Below are positions 45,469 to 53,632 of a DNA stretch of 64,000 nt, one piece after another. A program made the position numbers and the translations under genes. The stretch's first letter is position 1; every line of letters starts with the position of its first letter. Below the pieces are notes generated by a model, which was not told the DNA's origin, did not search any database, and worked only from the letters and a program-made list of their open reading frames with translations. Source of the DNA: Desulfatiglans sp. (lineage in GTDB: Bacteria > Desulfobacterota > DSM-4660 > Desulfatiglandales > HGW-15); the NCBI GenBank assembly GCA_012513605.1, contig JAAZBV010000034.1, positions 45,542 through 109,541 on the forward strand. Reading direction: 5' to 3'.

Positions 45469-45493
45469 TTGAGTGAATCAATATTTGACTCAA
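45469..45493. promoter_or_regulatory. Imperfect palindrome upstream of hsp20
   Basis: TTGAGTGAAT and ATTTGACTCAA form a dyad centred at about 45481, with six perfect outer pairs. It lies about 70-95 bases before the hsp20 ATG. It is not a CIRCE element. It could be a heat shock repressor site. Confidence 0.35.
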
Positions 45494-45592
45494 TGATGTT
45501 TTTTAAAGCCATTTTAACATCAGCATCCCCATCCTCCAAGTGAAAAGTTTTTAATAATCCGGGGAAGGTGTTATACCCTGTTCATGAATCCT

Positions 45593-45625
45593 TGACAGAA
45601 ATTCGCATACGGTTTATTTCTGTCA
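45593..45625. promoter_or_regulatory. Inverted repeat overlapping the aconitase promoter
   Basis: TGACAGAAAT and ATTTCTGTCA are perfect 10-base arms separated by 13 bases. TTGACA (45592-45597), a candidate -35 box, lies in the left arm, and a weak -10 (TATTTC, 45615-45620) touches the right arm. A bound dimer would cover the promoter. Confidence 0.5.
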
Positions 45626-45652
45626 CACAGATATTAATATGAAAGGTGCAAC

Positions 45653-47896
45653 ATGAATAAAAACTTGACCCAAAACAGGGCAGAAAAGATACTTGATATA
45701 AAAAGAAAAATAGTTGGAAGAGGCCTCTCCTATGCGGAAAAGCTGCTATTCCTGCATGAGGCAGATGATGAGATGAATAAAACCCATGTGGCTGGCAGGG
45801 ACATAATAAAATTATACCCTGACCGCGTTGCAATGCAGGATGCAACCGCACAGATGGCCATGCTCCAGTTTATCCAGGCACAGAGAAATAAGAGCCAGGT
45901 GGAGGCCACCATACACTGTGACCACCTGATAACCGCAGAAAATGGAAATGACCCTGACCTTGAGAAGGCGGCAGACACAAACAGAGAGGTGTATGATTTT
46001 CTCGCTACCGCGGCCCTCAGATACGGCATAGGGTTCTGGGGCCCGGGTTCAGGTATCATACACCAGGTATTGCTTGAAAATTATGCAAAGCCGGGACTCT
46101 TGATGATCGGTACAGATTCCCATACCCCGAATGCAGGGGGGCTTGGGGCGCTTGCCATTGGCGTTGGGGGGGCAGATGCAGCAGAGGTTATGGCAGGGCT
46201 TCCATGGGAAACTACATTCCCATATATTATAGGTGTAAGGCTTAAGGGAAGGCTCAAGGAGTGGGCCACTGCAAAGGATGTAATACTGGAGATGTTAAAG
46301 AGGCTTACAGTAAAGGGGGGGACAGGCTGTATATTTGAGTATTTTGGCGAGGGGGCCCAAAATCTATCAGTGACCCAGAAGGCTACCATCACCAATATGG
46401 GCGCAGAGCTGGGCGCGACCTCATCGTTATTTGTATATGATGATACAATGAATGCATATTTACAGAATGTAGGGCGTTATGGAGATGCAGAACAGACAAG
46501 GGAATTTTCTGATATCTTGAAACAGGATGATGTCTGCCTGAGAGAGCCGGAAAGGGTCTTTCATGATATTATCGATATAGACCTTGATAAGATAAGGCCC
46601 GCCCATTCCGGCCCATATACCCCTGACCGGATCACAGCAGTCTCTGATTTTAAAGAGCTGGTATCATCTGAGAAGTGGCCTGAACAGGTCTCTGCGGTTC
46701 TTATAGGTTCATGTACCAATTCATCATATTCTGATCTTTATGCAGTTGCGGAGATACTGCGCCAGGCAGATGAAAAGGGGCTAAAAGTTAAAGTGCCTTT
46801 TCTCTTAAGCCCCGGCTCATTAAGGATTTATGAAACCATAAAAAGAGACGGCATACTTGATACCCTTACCCGTGCCGGTGCAGAGATACAGGCTGCTGCA
46901 TGCGGGCCATGCATTGGGCAGTGGAACAGGAGAGATATTAAAAAGGGTGATCCAAATACCATATTCACCACCTTTAACAGGAACTTCAGGGCCAGGAATG
47001 ACGCCAACCCTGAGACTGTTGCATTCCTCACATCCCCTCTGCTTGCCACTGCTATAGCTCTCTCAGGTAAAACAGCCTTTAATCCTGAAACAGATAAACT
47101 CACAGCAGAGGATGGCACAGGCTTCATGCTTGAACCTCCAAACCCTCCCTCCCTCCCGGAAAAAGGGCTTGTTGAATCAAAGGAATATTTTATCGCACCG
47201 GATATTACAAAAGGGGCGGTTGACATAAAAATAGACCCCGCCTCTGACAGGCTTGAGCTTTTAAAACCCTTTGAAAAATGGGATGGAAAGGACTTTGCAA
47301 ATCTCCCTCTGCTGGTAAAGACAAAGGGAAAGACCACAACCGACCATATCTCACCCGGCGGTGAATGGCTCAAATACAGGGGACACATAACCAATATCTC
47401 AAAAAATATGCTTATGGGCGCAGTAAACGCCTTTACAGGAGAGACTGGGCATGGGACAAATACAGTCACAGGAGAAAAGGGTGTCCCATTATATAAACTC
47501 GCCCTCTTTTACAGGGAGCAGACGGGCGGTTTTGTTATTGTGGGTGATGAGAACTATGGTGAGGGTTCAAGCCGTGAACATGCGGCCATGAGCCCCAGGT
47601 TTATGGGGGCAAAGGCGGTGATAACAAGGTCATTTGCACGTATTCATGAGGCAAACCTTAAGAAACAGGGGATACTACCCCTCACATTCAGCTCACCTTC
47701 GGATTATGAAAAGATAGAGGAGTCTGACAGGATAAGCCTTGTCGATTTGTCAGGTTTGAAGCCGGGTAAACCTGTAAAGGCATATGTTACAAGGAGAGAT
47801 GGCTCAAGAATTGAACTCATGCTGAATCATACCATTACAGAAGAGCAGATAGGATGGTTCAGGGCTGGCTCTGCATTGAATGCATTTAAGGAGTGA
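45653..47896 (+). CDS. acn: Aconitate hydratase, mitochondrial/AcnA type
   Basis: The 747-residue enzyme isomerises citrate and isocitrate with a [4Fe-4S] cluster held by Cys354 (GSCTNSSYSD), Cys417 and Cys420 (ACGPCIGQW). TDSHTPNAGGLGALAIGVGG and the swivelling-domain GEGSSREHAA are present. The length and gene structure fit the mitochondrial-type aconitase found in many anaerobes. AAAGGTG precedes the ATG. It stands alone behind a palindrome-bearing promoter. Confidence 0.95.
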   Translation: MNKNLTQNRAEKILDIKRKIVGRGLSYAEKLLFLHEADDEMNKTHVAGRDIIKLYPDRVAMQDATAQMAMLQFIQAQRNKSQVEATIHCDHLITAENGNDPDLEKAADTNREVYDFLATAALRYGIGFWGPGSGIIHQVLLENYAKPGLLMIGTDSHTPNAGGLGALAIGVGGADAAEVMAGLPWETTFPYIIGVRLKGRLKEWATAKDVILEMLKRLTVKGGTGCIFEYFGEGAQNLSVTQKATITNMGAELGATSSLFVYDDTMNAYLQNVGRYGDAEQTREFSDILKQDDVCLREPERVFHDIIDIDLDKIRPAHSGPYTPDRITAVSDFKELVSSEKWPEQVSAVLIGSCTNSSYSDLYAVAEILRQADEKGLKVKVPFLLSPGSLRIYETIKRDGILDTLTRAGAEIQAAACGPCIGQWNRRDIKKGDPNTIFTTFNRNFRARNDANPETVAFLTSPLLATAIALSGKTAFNPETDKLTAEDGTGFMLEPPNPPSLPEKGLVESKEYFIAPDITKGAVDIKIDPASDRLELLKPFEKWDGKDFANLPLLVKTKGKTTTDHISPGGEWLKYRGHITNISKNMLMGAVNAFTGETGHGTNTVTGEKGVPLYKLALFYREQTGGFVIVGDENYGEGSSREHAAMSPRFMGAKAVITRSFARIHEANLKKQGILPLTFSSPSDYEKIEESDRISLVDLSGLKPGKPVKAYVTRRDGSRIELMLNHTITEEQIGWFRAGSALNAFKE

Positions 47897-47928
47897 TCCC
47901 TTTGTTAAAGCAAAAGGTGGGGTATAAT

Positions 47929-48015
47929 CCGCCGTCGCTAAAGCTATGGCGGGACAAGAACCCCAGCATATATTGGGGTTAACTGTTTTCGTAGGGTGGC
48001 GTTTTATATGCCACC
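47929..48015. repeat. Three consecutive hairpins between aconitase and recQ
   Basis: CCGCC/GGCGG (47929-47952), AACCCCA/TGGGGTT (47959-47980, perfect 7-bp arms) and GGTGGC/GCCACC (47995-48015, preceded by GTAG at 47991) follow one another. They may end the aconitase transcript. No T-tract follows a stem directly. Confidence 0.5.
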
Positions 48016-48074
48016 AAAAATTAGACATCAATGTCAATACACCATTTTGTGTCTTGAAATATCAGTTGGGAACT

Positions 48075-50291
48075 ATGACCAGTAAAAATCAACCACCTCC
48101 TGAAGAACAGCAACCATTTGATGAAGCGCCACCATTGATGGATGATTATTATGCGCCTCTCCCTGCATGGGAACAGTATGATAATTCGCCTCTAACAAAG
48201 GCGATAAATAAAGATCAATCAATAACAGGGGAAAAAGAGAAGGTAAAACCCTACCCGGTAAACCCTGAAGCCATCCTTAAAAATGTTTTTCATTTTGATG
48301 CCTTTAGACCATATCAAAAAAGTGTGTGCGATGCGGTAATAAGCGGAAAAAATCTATTACTGGTAATGCCGACAGGCTCAGGGAAATCCCTCTGTTACCA
48401 GCTCCCGGGCATTGCAAGAGGCGGTACAACCCTTGTGGTAAGCCCTTTAATAGCGCTAATGGAGGATCAGACAGCAAGCTTAAGGGAGAGGGGGATCAGG
48501 GCAGAACGCATACACTCCGGCAGGGCGCGGCATGAGTCACGTGATGTCTGTCGTAAATACCTTGCAGGCGTGCTTGATTTCCTGTTCATTGCGCCTGAAA
48601 GGCTCTCTGTCCCGGGGTTCCCCGAGATGCTCGCAAAAAGAAAACCTGTGCTGATCGCTGTTGACGAGGCGCACTGCATTTCACAGTGGGGCCATGACTT
48701 CAGACCCGACTACAGGCTTTTAGGTGAAAGGCTTCCTCTTTTTATGCCTGCCCCTGTTATTGCCATGACTGCAACCGCTACGCCAAGGGTCCAGGAGGAC
48801 ATTGTAAGGCAGCTTAATATCCCTGATGCCCGAATGCACATACACGGCTTCAGGCGTACAAATATCGCTATAGAGGTTATTGAGATAGCCCCTTCTGAAA
48901 GGGCAAGGAAGGTCAGGAATATACTCCTTGATAAAGCTGCATTGCCCGCCATTGTGTATGCGCCGACACGCCAGAAGGCGGAGGACCTTGCGGAGGATCT
49001 AAGGGATATGCTTAAGGTGGAGCCATACCATGCAGGCATGGCCGCTGAAAAAAGGGACAGGGTGCAGACCGGCTTTCTATCAGGTGAGCTGGATGTAATT
49101 GTAGCCACCATTGCATTCGGTATGGGTATAGATAAACCCGATATCCGCACTGTAATACATACTGCCTTGCCCGGCACCCTTGAGGGATATTACCAGGAGA
49201 TAGGCAGGGCAGGGAGGGACAATAAACCATCAAGGGCCATACTTTTACAGTCATACGCGGACAGACATATACACATCTTCTTTCATGAGAAGAGTTATCC
49301 GATGGAGGGGGTGCTCAATAGGGTATTTAAGAAGCTTACAAATGAGAGAGTCCCCCTTGAAAGGCTGCGCAAGGAGCTGGATATGGAAGAGGAGGAGTTT
49401 GACAGCGCAGTGGAAAAACTCTGGGTTCACGGTGGCGCGAAGGTCACTGCCGGTGACATAATAGAAAAGGGCAAGGCAGGGTGGAATGTCTCATATATGA
49501 GGCAAAAGGAGCACAGGCTTAAGCAGATCGATGAGATGACAAGGTTTGCGGGCGCCTTTTCATGCCGCATGCTCTACCTTATAAATCACTTTGGAGACAG
49601 GGAAGATCATAAAGGCCCCTGCGGCATATGCGACTACTGTGCCCCTGTAAAGAGCGCTCATTCCTTAACCCGCATACCTGACAGGCTGGAGCAGGCATAC
49701 ATTGTTGATATTATGAGCCAGTTAAAATCAGCAGGGAGCCTCAGTACCGGGAGGTTGTATAGCTCTGTATGCCCGGGTGAAAACTATACAAGGAATAGTT
49801 TTGAAGAGCTGTTAAGGGCACTCTTAAAGGTCGGGCTTATTACATTAAGCGATGAGAGCTTTGATAAGGATGGAGAGACCATACATTATAAGAGGGCATC
49901 ACTTACCCAGGAGGGTTACAGGTTTAACAGGGAGGATATTAAGACGCTTCAGGTAACATTAAATGTGCCCCAGGAAAAGAAGATGCCTTCACAGTTCAGG
50001 TTACGTAAACCGGGCAAAGAATCAAGGCCTGTGTCAAGGTCAGGTGGTGAAAATAGCGACCTTAATAACAGACTCAAGGCATGGCGTAACAGCCTTGCCA
50101 AAAAAAGGGGCCTCCCTGCATTCAGGATATTTTCCAATAATGTGCTTTACAACCTGTGCGCTGATCTACCCACAACAGAGGATGAGCTGCTCATGGTATC
50201 AGGTGTAGGGCCTTACTTTGCTGAGAAATATGGCAAAAAGGTGATTGAGATTATTAAGAATTACCTGAGAGAAAATGGTGATAGGGGATAA
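48075..50291 (+). CDS. recQ: ATP-dependent DNA helicase RecQ
   Basis: The 738-residue helicase has Walker A PTGSGKS (Lys104), DEAH at 197-200, the ARL-like FSCRMLYLINHFGD region and the zinc ligands CRMLYLINHFGD ... CGICDYC, and an HRDC domain at the end (LKAWRNSLAKKRGLPAFRIF). An N-terminal stretch of about 70 residues, rich in Pro, Glu and Asp, is unusual. I chose the ATG at 48075 after GGGA; the frame opens at 47946 inside hairpins. RecQ resolves forks and recombination intermediates. Confidence 0.92.
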   Translation: MTSKNQPPPEEQQPFDEAPPLMDDYYAPLPAWEQYDNSPLTKAINKDQSITGEKEKVKPYPVNPEAILKNVFHFDAFRPYQKSVCDAVISGKNLLLVMPTGSGKSLCYQLPGIARGGTTLVVSPLIALMEDQTASLRERGIRAERIHSGRARHESRDVCRKYLAGVLDFLFIAPERLSVPGFPEMLAKRKPVLIAVDEAHCISQWGHDFRPDYRLLGERLPLFMPAPVIAMTATATPRVQEDIVRQLNIPDARMHIHGFRRTNIAIEVIEIAPSERARKVRNILLDKAALPAIVYAPTRQKAEDLAEDLRDMLKVEPYHAGMAAEKRDRVQTGFLSGELDVIVATIAFGMGIDKPDIRTVIHTALPGTLEGYYQEIGRAGRDNKPSRAILLQSYADRHIHIFFHEKSYPMEGVLNRVFKKLTNERVPLERLRKELDMEEEEFDSAVEKLWVHGGAKVTAGDIIEKGKAGWNVSYMRQKEHRLKQIDEMTRFAGAFSCRMLYLINHFGDREDHKGPCGICDYCAPVKSAHSLTRIPDRLEQAYIVDIMSQLKSAGSLSTGRLYSSVCPGENYTRNSFEELLRALLKVGLITLSDESFDKDGETIHYKRASLTQEGYRFNREDIKTLQVTLNVPQEKKMPSQFRLRKPGKESRPVSRSGGENSDLNNRLKAWRNSLAKKRGLPAFRIFSNNVLYNLCADLPTTEDELLMVSGVGPYFAEKYGKKVIEIIKNYLRENGDRG

Positions 50292-50297
50292 GGGACC

Positions 50298-50326
50298 GAG
50301 GGGTCGAGGGGTCAAGGGTTCGAGTG
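50298..50326. repeat. 8-bp tandem repeat tract at the recQ end
   Basis: Units GAGGGGTC, GAGGGGTC and AAGGGTTC repeat at 8 bases, with looser copies before. The tract starts close to the recQ stop (50289-50291). Its last bases form the GTG start of the next gene. Confidence 0.65.
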
Positions 50327-50863
50327 AAAAAATTGGCACAAAAAGATAAGAAAAATTTACAGGACCACATCAGATATTGTGAGATGGCAAAGACACTCGG
50401 GATGGAAAACGCCATCCTGATAATACCTGATGATATATTCTTTGATATCAGGGCGGTACTCAAGTGCCGTTGGGGGTGTGAGGATTTTCATAAACAGACC
50501 ATAAAGTGCGGGACCCGGAATATATCATTTGAAGAGGGCATGCGCATGATAAAATCATACAAGAATATACTTTTGCTCCATGCCCATGACGCAACTGATC
50601 TGAGCAGGGCGATCCTTGAAATAGAAAGGGCTGCCTTTCTGGATGGTTATTATTTTGCCTTTGGGATCAGGCACTGCAGGCTGTGTAAAAACTGTGCGGT
50701 TGATGAGGGAAAGGATTGCCCCACACCTCAAAAGATAAGGCCATGCGATGAGAACCTCGGGATTGATATGTATAAAACCGCCAGAAACAAGGGGCTGCCC
50801 TGTAATGTGCTTAAGGATAAAGATGATGTGCAGAACAGGTATGGCTTTGTGCTTATTGATTGA
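50324..50863 (+). CDS. DUF2284 metal-binding protein
   Basis: The 179-residue protein has cysteine motifs spread through it: CRWGCEDF (about 47-54), then HCRLCKNCAVDEGKDCPTP and RPCDENLGID. These fit DUF2284, predicted to bind metal, and possibly iron-sulphur clusters. The function is unknown. The GTG start arises from the repeat tract; no ATG lies before residue 22, so a truncated translation is also possible. It may share the recQ transcript. Confidence 0.72.
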   Translation: MKKLAQKDKKNLQDHIRYCEMAKTLGMENAILIIPDDIFFDIRAVLKCRWGCEDFHKQTIKCGTRNISFEEGMRMIKSYKNILLLHAHDATDLSRAILEIERAAFLDGYYFAFGIRHCRLCKNCAVDEGKDCPTPQKIRPCDENLGIDMYKTARNKGLPCNVLKDKDDVQNRYGFVLID

Positions 50864-50865
50864 GC

Positions 50866-50883
50866 GGCGAATAATTATTCGCC
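50866..50883. repeat. Perfect 18-bp palindrome
   Basis: GGCGAATAATTATTCGCC is its own complement. It directly follows the DUF2284 stop and may end the transcript. A second hairpin follows at 50919. Confidence 0.65.
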
Positions 50884-50918
50884 CTTACAGGTTGTTTGAA
50901 AAAACCGGTATAAAATAC

Positions 50919-50944
50919 GTAGGGGCGAAAAAGTTCGCCCCTAC
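50919..50944. repeat. GTAG...CTAC hairpin element
   Basis: GTAGGGGCGAA and TTCGCCCCTAC are perfect 11-base arms around AAAG. It lies between the DUF2284 gene and the glycyl radical enzyme gene, which converge. The core resembles the element at 53605. Confidence 0.75.
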
Positions 50945-51001
50945 AAATTGTAATAAAAATCCACAAAAACAAAAATCTATCTGTTAATCCAAAATGTTTG
51001 A

Positions 51002-53458
51002 TTACAGCATATTCTCAGTACGGCTTATAAGGTCATTCTGGTTATCCAGCCCCAGCTCCACAAAATAGGCTGAATAGCCTGCAATACGCACAACAAGGTC
51101 TCGGTACTTCTGCGGGTCAGCCTGAGCCTCGCGCATGGTATCGCTACCAACAATATTATACTGGATCTCTGCGCCTCCCATATTAAAGTATGTCTGTGAC
51201 ATCATGCGGAGCTTACCGAGCCCCTCCTCATTGCTTACAGCAGTGGGATGTATCTTGAGATTCACACATACGCCATCCATAAACTTGCTGTGGTCATAGC
51301 AGAGCTCGCTCAAACATACCGCAGTTGGCCCCTTTTTATCACGGCCCTGTACAGGCGATGCAGCATCCGCTATGGGTTCCCCTGCCTTTCTGCCGTCAGG
51401 TGTTGCCCATGTTGTATACCCCTGGCCCACATGATCGGCAGCGCTGTAGAGCCCTGACTTATAGACCTTTGCTCGTTCGCTGGAACACTGCTGGCATACA
51501 TCATAATATGTATCTATCACCCATTTCATCATCTCATCAGCGTACGGGTCTGCATTACCGAAGTGGGGCGCCTCGTTGATTACCCGCTGCCTTAACTCCT
51601 CATACCCCTCCCAGTTTTTAAGCACTGCATCCAGCATCTCTTTTCCGGTGCAGAGCTTTTTGTCAAAGACCATATACTTTATCGCATTTAGTGAATCGGC
51701 AATGGTTGCAAGCCCTGTTGCTGTACCGCCAAAGGAGTTGTATTTGCACCCGCCCCATGTGGCGTCCAGCCCCTTTTCCATGCACCCCTCCATGGATATG
51801 GAGAGCCCTGCCTCTGGGGCATTGTACTGGATGATATATTCAACATAATTATCTATGGTTACCTGAAGCTTCATCACATGCTCAAGCACCCGCCTGTATG
51901 CATTCTTAACATCCTCTATGGAATTCATCTCATAGAGGTAGCCTGTCTTAACGCTTGCCTGTTCATTATTAAAGGGGTTAATTCCATTATTGATTGCCAT
52001 GTCAAGCACAACACCGTGATGTATGCTTGCGTATGGCGGCGAAGTGCCGTTGCATGCAGGGTAGTCATTACCCGCCCCAACAATCTCCTGGCACCCGATT
52101 ATTACATAATCACGGGCATCTTCCAGTGTGAAACCCAGTTCCCTGACAATCCCGGGTATTATCACATCATCATTCTGGAACAGGGGCAGCCCACCGCACA
52201 CCATGGATGTCCTTAATGCAAGGTCCCAGAGCTCCTGCGGTGTATCTTTATGTATCCTTAAGGAAATTGTGGGGTCATGAACCTTGAGCCTCGCTATTGA
52301 ATCAAGCACCATGTATGTGATGGGGTTTGATGCATCCTTTCCTGTTATTGGGTCAATACCGCCTATGGTTGTGTGCTGGTATGTATTACCTACACCGACT
52401 ATTGTAACAAGCTTTCCGAATCCCCCGCCATAAAAGCAGTTTGCCTTCAGGAAAAAGGCATCAAGATATTCCTGTGCCTGATCCATTGTGATGCGGCCTG
52501 CCTCAAGGTCTGCCTTAAGATATGGCCAGCAGTACTGGTCAAGCCTGCCAAAGGCCGGGCCGGGAAAGAGGGTCTCGGAATAGAGGTAAAGCTGGTACAT
52601 CATGGTAAGCTGTAATGCCTCCCAGAATGTGCGGGCAGGGTTTTCAGCAATCCAGTTAAGCCCGTCACCCATCATCATGAGCTCATTTTTACGCGCCTCA
52701 TCCTTACATGTCTCTGCCTTTTTATAACACTCCTCCCCATATCGTTTAATAAGTATTGTAAGGGCGTCGCAGGAGATAACAGCAGATTTATAGAAAAGAT
52801 ATTTTTTCGTCTTGTCACCCATGAGGTCGCCATTGTTTTCATCTATCCAGGTTTGGGCCTGTTTTCTGATGGCGCTGATCCCCATGTTGATCAGCTTTTT
52901 ATAACCGGGGGAGAGGTGGCCTGACTGCATCATGATAAGCGGTGCGCCAGTAACATTCTTACTAACATTCAGCCTGCACAGCTCATCATATCCATCAGGC
53001 TGCCATGCGTCCGCTATCCTTGTGTAGGTGCGCTCGTTCCAGTAATCTGCAACACCCTTAAGCTTTTCCACATCCTCTGGCGATATGGTCATCTTGACGA
53101 TATCCTCTTCAGGGTTGTGGTATAGGCCATCCTCTTCAAGGAGCCATGCGCCGGGCTGCGAGGGGTCATTTGAATAGATCTCTGTCTGAATCCCTGTCCA
53201 TTCAGGGATAAATGTGCTACCCAGGAAATGCTCTCCCCTGTTTGCCACAATAACCTCAAAATCTTCCACCCTTATCTTTTTTTTCTTGCAGTATTCAACC
53301 ATGGCGAGGGGCTTTTTAATAACCGGGACAATATGCTCATATTTTTTATATGCCTCAGCCATAATAATGGCCCTTTCAGCATCATTACGTATAACACGAT
53401 CCCTTATCAGTTCCCTCATGTGCTGTATGCGGGGTGAGATTGGTCTTGATTGATACAT
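51002..53458 (-). CDS. Glycyl radical enzyme (PFL superfamily), substrate unknown
   Basis: The 818-residue protein carries the glycyl radical loop RIAGYSAYF with Gly794 and the active-site Cys456 in IIGCQEIVG, with Glu458 two residues on. The Cys-x-Glu form is that of dehydratases and lyases (glycerol, propanediol, choline, hydroxyproline, isethionate types) rather than pyruvate formate-lyase, which has Cys-Cys. The residue between is Gln, where those have usually Val or Thr. No radical SAM activase is next to it, although activases normally are. Upstream on the same strand is a sensor kinase. It needs strict anaerobiosis. Substrate is not inferable. Confidence 0.9.
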   Translation of the reverse strand: MYQSRPISPRIQHMRELIRDRVIRNDAERAIIMAEAYKKYEHIVPVIKKPLAMVEYCKKKKIRVEDFEVIVANRGEHFLGSTFIPEWTGIQTEIYSNDPSQPGAWLLEEDGLYHNPEEDIVKMTISPEDVEKLKGVADYWNERTYTRIADAWQPDGYDELCRLNVSKNVTGAPLIMMQSGHLSPGYKKLINMGISAIRKQAQTWIDENNGDLMGDKTKKYLFYKSAVISCDALTILIKRYGEECYKKAETCKDEARKNELMMMGDGLNWIAENPARTFWEALQLTMMYQLYLYSETLFPGPAFGRLDQYCWPYLKADLEAGRITMDQAQEYLDAFFLKANCFYGGGFGKLVTIVGVGNTYQHTTIGGIDPITGKDASNPITYMVLDSIARLKVHDPTISLRIHKDTPQELWDLALRTSMVCGGLPLFQNDDVIIPGIVRELGFTLEDARDYVIIGCQEIVGAGNDYPACNGTSPPYASIHHGVVLDMAINNGINPFNNEQASVKTGYLYEMNSIEDVKNAYRRVLEHVMKLQVTIDNYVEYIIQYNAPEAGLSISMEGCMEKGLDATWGGCKYNSFGGTATGLATIADSLNAIKYMVFDKKLCTGKEMLDAVLKNWEGYEELRQRVINEAPHFGNADPYADEMMKWVIDTYYDVCQQCSSERAKVYKSGLYSAADHVGQGYTTWATPDGRKAGEPIADAASPVQGRDKKGPTAVCLSELCYDHSKFMDGVCVNLKIHPTAVSNEEGLGKLRMMSQTYFNMGGAEIQYNIVGSDTMREAQADPQKYRDLVVRIAGYSAYFVELGLDNQNDLISRTENML

Positions 53459-53495
53459 CCTGTAATACTCCTGATTAATTTAAACCTTGAAAAAT

Positions 53496-53524
53496 ATAAT
53501 ATTATGTTAACCCCTAAGTGTCAA
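53496..53524 (-). promoter_or_regulatory. Strong sigma70 promoter of the glycyl radical enzyme gene
   Basis: Reading leftwards, TTGACA (53524-53519), a 17-base spacer and TATTAT (53501-53496). Both boxes are at or near consensus. The -10 lies 38 bases from the start codon. Confidence 0.75.
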
Positions 53525-53534
53525 TAGATTGACA
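53519..53534. promoter_or_regulatory. Palindromic operator overlapping the -35 box
   Basis: TGTCAAT-AG-ATTGACA is a perfect 7-2-7 palindrome that covers the -35 of the glycyl radical enzyme promoter. A bound regulator would block RNA polymerase, or activate by contact. Confidence 0.6.
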
Positions 53535-53604
53535 ATATATCGATTTTAAAGCCTATGCCAACATAATCTTTTAAATACCATAGTCAATTATGTATGCTTT
53601 TATT

Positions 53605-53632
53605 GTAGGGGCGAAAAATTTTTCACCCCTAC
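53605..53632. repeat. GTAG...CTAC hairpin supplying the kinase stop codon
   Basis: Fourteen-base arms from GTAGGGG to CCCCTAC pair with one mismatch. The last bases (53629-53631) are the TAG of the sensor kinase on the minus strand, so the element overlaps the gene end. Confidence 0.7.

Noticed and set aside
51002..53458. Glycyl radical enzyme as pyruvate formate-lyase or benzylsuccinate synthase
   Set aside because: The active site is Cys-Gln-Glu, not Cys-Cys, and the small subunits and activase of benzylsuccinate synthase are missing.
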